Shown here: positions 60,588 to 64,000 of the stretch, in pieces
How positions within the stretch are numbered: position 1 is the stretch's first letter
Layout of the letters: each line of letters starts with the position of its first letter
Assembly: GCA_041397765.1 (NCBI GenBank)
Contig: JAWKWA010000007.1
Coordinates: 156,417 to 220,416, forward strand
DNA from: JAWKWA01 sp041397765
Lineage (GTDB): Bacteria > Pseudomonadota > Alphaproteobacteria > Rhizobiales > Hyphomicrobiaceae
Length of the DNA: 64,000 nucleotides
Direction of reading: 5' to 3'
Made by a program: the position numbers and the translations under genes
Notes under the pieces: model-generated
The model's input: only the letters and a program-made list of their open reading frames with translations
What the model was told of the DNA's origin: nothing
The model's database searches: none

Positions 60588-60738
60588 CGCGACGCCGAGC
60601 GCGCCCGCAGGCCTGCCCTACGAACGGAACATGAGCGCCCGGCACCCGCGTGGTAGCCGGGCGCTCGCGTCTGGTGCAAACTCCCCGGCGACCGCAGCGC
60701 GCCATCGGCCGCGCCATCATCGCTCGGGAGATCCCCTC

Positions 60739-62634
60739 ATGTCCCATCCGCTCGATCCGCTCAGCGCGGAGGAAATCGCGCGTGCCGTCGCACTGGTGCG
60801 TGGCGAAGCAGGGCTCGACCCTTCCGCCTGGTTCGAGACCATCGCGCTGAAGGAGCCGTCGTTCGAGGAGCTGGCAGCGGGCCAGCCCATCAGGCGGCTT
60901 GCCCATGTCGCCTGCTACGAGCCCGCCACCAATCGCACGCTCGAGGGCACGGTCGATCTTGGGGAAGGGCGGATCGTCACCTTTGGCCAGCGCGCGGGGG
61001 CGTCGGCGCGCATCGTCTCGGACGAGTTCGAATGGGGCGGCAAGGTCGCGCTCGCCGATCCCGCGTTCCAGGCGGCGCTCGCCAAGCGCGGCATCAGCGA
61101 TGTCGACAAGGTGCTGGTCGAGGCCTGGGGGGCGGGTGCGTTCGGCGAGGCGACGGAGGCGGGCGAGCGGCTCGCCTATGGTCATTGCTGGCTGTCGAAC
61201 GAGGCGGGCGACCAGCCCTATGCAAGGCCGATCGCCAATCTCCACCCCGTCATCGATCTGAGGCGCGGGCGCGTGGTGCGCATCGACGATTTCGGGGCCG
61301 TGCCGCTGCCGCCGGACCCCGGGCCGCTCGATCGGGCGCCCTTGCGCGGCGACCTGAAGCCGCTCGAGATCGTGCAGGACGAGGGGCCGAGCTTCACGGT
61401 CGAGGGCCACGAGGTGCGCTGGCAGCGCTGGCGCATGCGGCTCGGCTTCAACGTGCGCGAGGGGCTGACGCTGCATGCCATCGGCTACGAGGACAAGGGC
61501 GAGGTGCGGCCGATCATGCACCGGGCGGCTCTGTCGGAGATGGTGGTGCCCTATGGCGATCCGACCGGCGGCAACTACCGGCGCAACGCCTTCGACACCG
61601 GCGAGTACGGCGTCGGGCACTTCCTCGAGGAGCTGACGCTCGGCTGCGACTGCCTCGGCCTCATCCGCTATTTCGACGTCGTCTCGCACGACTGGACGGG
61701 CAATCCCAAGGTCATCCGCAACGCCATCTGCATGCACGAGGAGGACTATGGCGTCCTGTGGAAGAATCCGAGCTGGGTCGAGGGGCGGCCGCGCGTCGTG
61801 CGCTCGCGGCGCCTCGTCGTCTCATCGATCGCGACCATCGGCAACTATGTCTACGGCTTCTACTGGTATTTCTATCAGGACGGCACGATCGCGGTCGAGG
61901 TGAAGGCGACCGGCATCCCGTTCCCCAATGCGATCGCGGCCGGCGAGTCGTCGCGCTATGGCCGGCGGATCGGCGAAGGCATCGACGGGCACGTGCACCA
62001 GCACTCGTTCTCGTTCCGCTTCGACATGGCGGTCGACGGGGTGAAGAATGCGGTGCGCGAGCTCGATTTCGAGGGCGCACCGATCGGGCCGGACAATCGC
62101 CACGGCAATCTGTGCCGGATCATCGACCGGCCGCTCAGGCGCGAGAGCGAGGCCGCACGCGAGATCGACATCGCGCGGGCGCGGTCCTGGCGGGTGATCA
62201 ATCCGGACAGGCTGAACCGCCATGGCGATGCGGTCGCCTACCGCCTGGTGCCGGGCGTCAATGCGCTGCCTTTCCTCGACCCCGCCTCCTCGGTCGGCCA
62301 GCGCGCCGGCTTCATGTTCAAGCATTTCTGGGCGACGCCCTTCCATGCCGACGAGCTCTATGCGGCGGGCTGGTATCCCAACCAGCGGGCCGAGCCGGAC
62401 GGGCTGCCGGTGTGGACGAAGGCCGACCGCAACCTGGAAGGCGAGCATGTCGTCGTCTGGTACACGCTCAACTACCACCATCTGCCGCGGCCGGAGGACT
62501 GGCCGGTGCAGCCGGTGGTCTATGCGGGCCTCAGCTGGATGGCCGACGGCTTCTTCGACGAGAACCCGGCGCTCGACGTGCCTGAGCGCGACAAGGGGCA
62601 TTGCGGGAAGTCGCGCCGCGATTGCTGCGACTGA
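60739..62634 (+). CDS. Copper-containing primary-amine oxidase
   Basis: A 631-residue copper amine oxidase. The topaquinone-forming Tyr is Tyr370 in ATIGNYVYGFYWYFYQDGTI, the catalytic base is Asp286 in FDTGEYG, and copper ligands are in HVHQHSF (His418, His420), with the third near KHFWATPF. It oxidises primary amines to aldehydes, ammonia and hydrogen peroxide. The residue after Tyr370 is normally Asp or Glu (consensus N-Y-D/E-Y); here it is Val371, read from codon GTC, one base from GAC. No signal peptide, so cytoplasmic, as in Arthrobacter. GGGAG precedes the ATG. Confidence 0.93.
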   Translation: MSHPLDPLSAEEIARAVALVRGEAGLDPSAWFETIALKEPSFEELAAGQPIRRLAHVACYEPATNRTLEGTVDLGEGRIVTFGQRAGASARIVSDEFEWGGKVALADPAFQAALAKRGISDVDKVLVEAWGAGAFGEATEAGERLAYGHCWLSNEAGDQPYARPIANLHPVIDLRRGRVVRIDDFGAVPLPPDPGPLDRAPLRGDLKPLEIVQDEGPSFTVEGHEVRWQRWRMRLGFNVREGLTLHAIGYEDKGEVRPIMHRAALSEMVVPYGDPTGGNYRRNAFDTGEYGVGHFLEELTLGCDCLGLIRYFDVVSHDWTGNPKVIRNAICMHEEDYGVLWKNPSWVEGRPRVVRSRRLVVSSIATIGNYVYGFYWYFYQDGTIAVEVKATGIPFPNAIAAGESSRYGRRIGEGIDGHVHQHSFSFRFDMAVDGVKNAVRELDFEGAPIGPDNRHGNLCRIIDRPLRRESEAAREIDIARARSWRVINPDRLNRHGDAVAYRLVPGVNALPFLDPASSVGQRAGFMFKHFWATPFHADELYAAGWYPNQRAEPDGLPVWTKADRNLEGEHVVVWYTLNYHHLPRPEDWPVQPVVYAGLSWMADGFFDENPALDVPERDKGHCGKSRRDCCD

Positions 62635-62647
62635 GGGGAAGCGCACC

Positions 62648-62676
62648 GGCGGCCGTTGCCCCGGCCGGCGGCCGCC
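62648..62676. terminator. Bidirectional hairpin between convergent genes
   Basis: GGCGGCCG at 62648-62655 pairs with CGGCCGCC at 62669-62676 (8 bp, 13-nt loop that can itself fold partly). It lies between the amine oxidase stop and the helicase stop and could end transcription from both sides. Confidence 0.45.
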
Positions 62677-62682
62677 CTCGCT

Positions 62683-64000
62683 TCAGGCGGCCGTCAGATA
62701 GCTGTCGATGACGCGCTTCTCGCCGGCCTTCTCGAAGTCGACGGTGAGCTTGTTGCCCTCCACCTCCCTCACCTCGCCATAGCCGAACTTGTCGTGGAAG
62801 ACGCGGTCGCCGCGCTTGAAGGCCGATGCGACGCCGCTGCTCTTGGCGACGAGCTCGCCCTCGATGGTGCGCATGCGCTGAGGCGTCGGGTTCGGCTTGC
62901 CCTTCCATTTGGCGCGACCATCGTTCTCGCTCGCCCATTGCGACTTGGCACGCTGCCAGCCGGGGGTGGCGTAGGTCGACTTGAAGCCGGCGGCCGGCTC
63001 ATCGAAGCGGCTGAGGCCGTAGCGGCCAGCCATGGCCGAGGCGCCGCCGTGAACGGCGTGGCCGGCGCCGCCGGCGCCGCGCCCCTCCGACACCGCGACA
63101 TGGGCCTCGGGCAGCTCGTCGACGAAGCGGGACGGGATCTGCGACTGCCAGAGCGCGTGCACCCGGCGGTTCTGGGCGAAGCTGACGAGCGCCCGGCGGC
63201 GGGCGCGGGTGATGCCGACATAGGCGAGGCGGCGCTCCTCCTCGAGGCCGGCCTCGCCACTCTCGTCCATGGCGCGCTGGTGGGGGAACAGGCCCTCCTC
63301 CCAGCCGGGCAGGAAGACGGTTTCGAATTCGAGACCCTTGGCGCCGTGCAGCGTCATCAGGCTGACCCGGTCGCCGTCGTCGGCGGTCTCGGTGTCCATG
63401 ACGAGCGAGACATGCTCGAGAAAGCCGGCGAGCGTCTCGAACTCGCCCATGAAGCGCACCAGCTCCTTCAGGTTCTCGAGGCGGCTGTGGGCCTGCGGGC
63501 TCTTGTCCTGCTGCCACATGGCGGTGTAGCCCGACTCGTCGAGGATCAGCTCGGCGAGCTCGGTATGGGGCATCTGCGGCACCATCTGACGCCAGCGGTC
63601 GAGATTGGCGACGAAGTCGGCGAGGGAACGGCGCGGCCTCGGCTTCAACTCGTCGGTCTCGATCAGCTCGCGGGCTGCCTGCATCAGGTCGAGGTCGCGG
63701 GCGCGGGCATGGCCGTGGATCTGGGCGAGGGCGGAATCGCCGAGGCCGCGCTTGGGCACGTTGACGACGCGCTCGAATTTGAGGTCGTTGGCCGGATTGA
63801 CGACGAGCTCGAAATAGGCGGTCGCGTCCTTCACCTCCTGGCGCTCGTAGAAGCGCGGGCCGCCGATGACGCGGTAGGGCAGCCCGAGCGTGATGAAGCG
63901 GTCCTCGAAGGCGCGCATCTGGAAGGAAGCCCTGACGAGAATCGCGATCTCGTTGAGTCTGTGGCCCTTGCGCTGGATCTGCTCGATCTCCTCGCCGATG
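62683..64000 (-). CDS. UvrD/PcrA-type superfamily 1A DNA helicase, C-terminal part (cut by window edge)
   Basis: 439 codons of the C-terminal portion; the gene continues beyond the right edge. Present are EIAILVRASFQMRAFED, GLPYRVIGGPRFYERQEVKD, ERVVNVPKRGLGD, VSLMTLHGAKGLEFETVFLP (motif V), GWEEGLFPHQRA and RLAYVGITRARRRALVSFAQ (motif VI). The tail VFHDKFGYGEVREVEGNKL is the Tudor-like C-terminal domain of UvrD/PcrA that binds RNA polymerase. The protein unwinds DNA in repair and transcription-coupled repair. Its N-terminal ATP-binding domain is outside the window. Confidence 0.95.
   Translation of the reverse strand, partial: IGEEIEQIQRKGHRLNEIAILVRASFQMRAFEDRFITLGLPYRVIGGPRFYERQEVKDATAYFELVVNPANDLKFERVVNVPKRGLGDSALAQIHGHARARDLDLMQAARELIETDELKPRPRRSLADFVANLDRWRQMVPQMPHTELAELILDESGYTAMWQQDKSPQAHSRLENLKELVRFMGEFETLAGFLEHVSLVMDTETADDGDRVSLMTLHGAKGLEFETVFLPGWEEGLFPHQRAMDESGEAGLEEERRLAYVGITRARRRALVSFAQNRRVHALWQSQIPSRFVDELPEAHVAVSEGRGAGGAGHAVHGGASAMAGRYGLSRFDEPAAGFKSTYATPGWQRAKSQWASENDGRAKWKGKPNPTPQRMRTIEGELVAKSSGVASAFKRGDRVFHDKFGYGEVREVEGNKLTVDFEKAGEKRVIDSYLTAA

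Noticed and set aside
60621..60645. GGAAC before the amine oxidase as a second EcfG promoter
   Set aside because: There is no CGTT at 16-17 bp spacing.

Overview
The window is chromosomal DNA of a high-GC alphaproteobacterium, most likely of the order Hyphomicrobiales (Rhizobiales). The evidence is the protein content (HWE-type kinase, a sigma-EcfG-like promoter, TRAP transporters, CreA, DUF1289, TIGR02281-type retropepsins, TIGR03862 flavoprotein). Genes are dense, often overlap by ATGA/GTGA/TGATG, and mostly have recognisable ribosome binding sites. I cannot name the genus. There is one tRNA gene, tRNA-Arg(UCU). I see no rRNA, CRISPR array, insertion sequence or phage.

Layout. 0-6.3 kb: the 5' part of a creatininase-family gene, a secreted PRC-barrel protein behind a stress-type promoter, a secreted matrixin-like protease, a TusA-like protein, tRNA-Arg, and a giant CheB-CheR-PAS-HWE kinase gene broken by one frameshift. 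6.5-11.1 kb: an MFS transporter and a complete molybdate module (modE, modC, modB, modA) with a good ModE operator in front of modA. 11.4-14.7 kb: dusA followed by a TSUP permease and two unknown envelope proteins. 14.7-20 kb (minus strand): phosphomannomutase, two tandem membrane-anchored retropepsins, DUF1289 and a membrane histidine kinase. 20.1-27.4 kb: thermonuclease-like protein, uracil-DNA-glycosylase-family protein, Lrp regulator, a MAPEG/PaaI/3-hydroxyisobutyrate-dehydrogenase-like operon, a 2OG-Fe(II) oxygenase, an AEC permease and CreA.

27.8-34.3 kb: threonine dehydratase-like and acetolactate-synthase-like genes and a TRAP transporter. The first three genes here (ilvA-like, ilvB-like, dctP) carry about nine single-base indels within 3.1 kb, several in homopolymers. 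This is either a poorly sequenced patch or a decaying locus.

34.5-45.2 kb is the most interesting part: a co-directional block of secreted or envelope proteins. They are a caspase-Sel1 protein, a diheme cytochrome c, an active-looking caspase with an EF-hand loop and a DUF4384-like tail, a second caspase homologue that has lost both catalytic residues, an 842-residue protein joining c-type haem motifs to a DUF4384-like domain, and an OmpA-type peptidoglycan-binding protein. A hairpin lies 4 nt after the last stop. I read its last four genes as the core of a candidate periplasmic caspase/pseudocaspase system.

45.2-64 kb: mainly catabolism of amines and hydroxy or sugar acids (D-threonine-aldolase-like enzyme, non-pyrrolysine MttB-like methyltransferase, FAD oxidoreductase, enolase-superfamily enzyme, hydroxyacid dehydrogenase, copper amine oxidase), with a TIGR03862 flavoprotein, an M3 oligopeptidase, a sulfotransferase, an MgtC/DUF4010 membrane protein, an internally duplicated unknown protein, and the C-terminal part of a UvrD/PcrA helicase running off the right edge.
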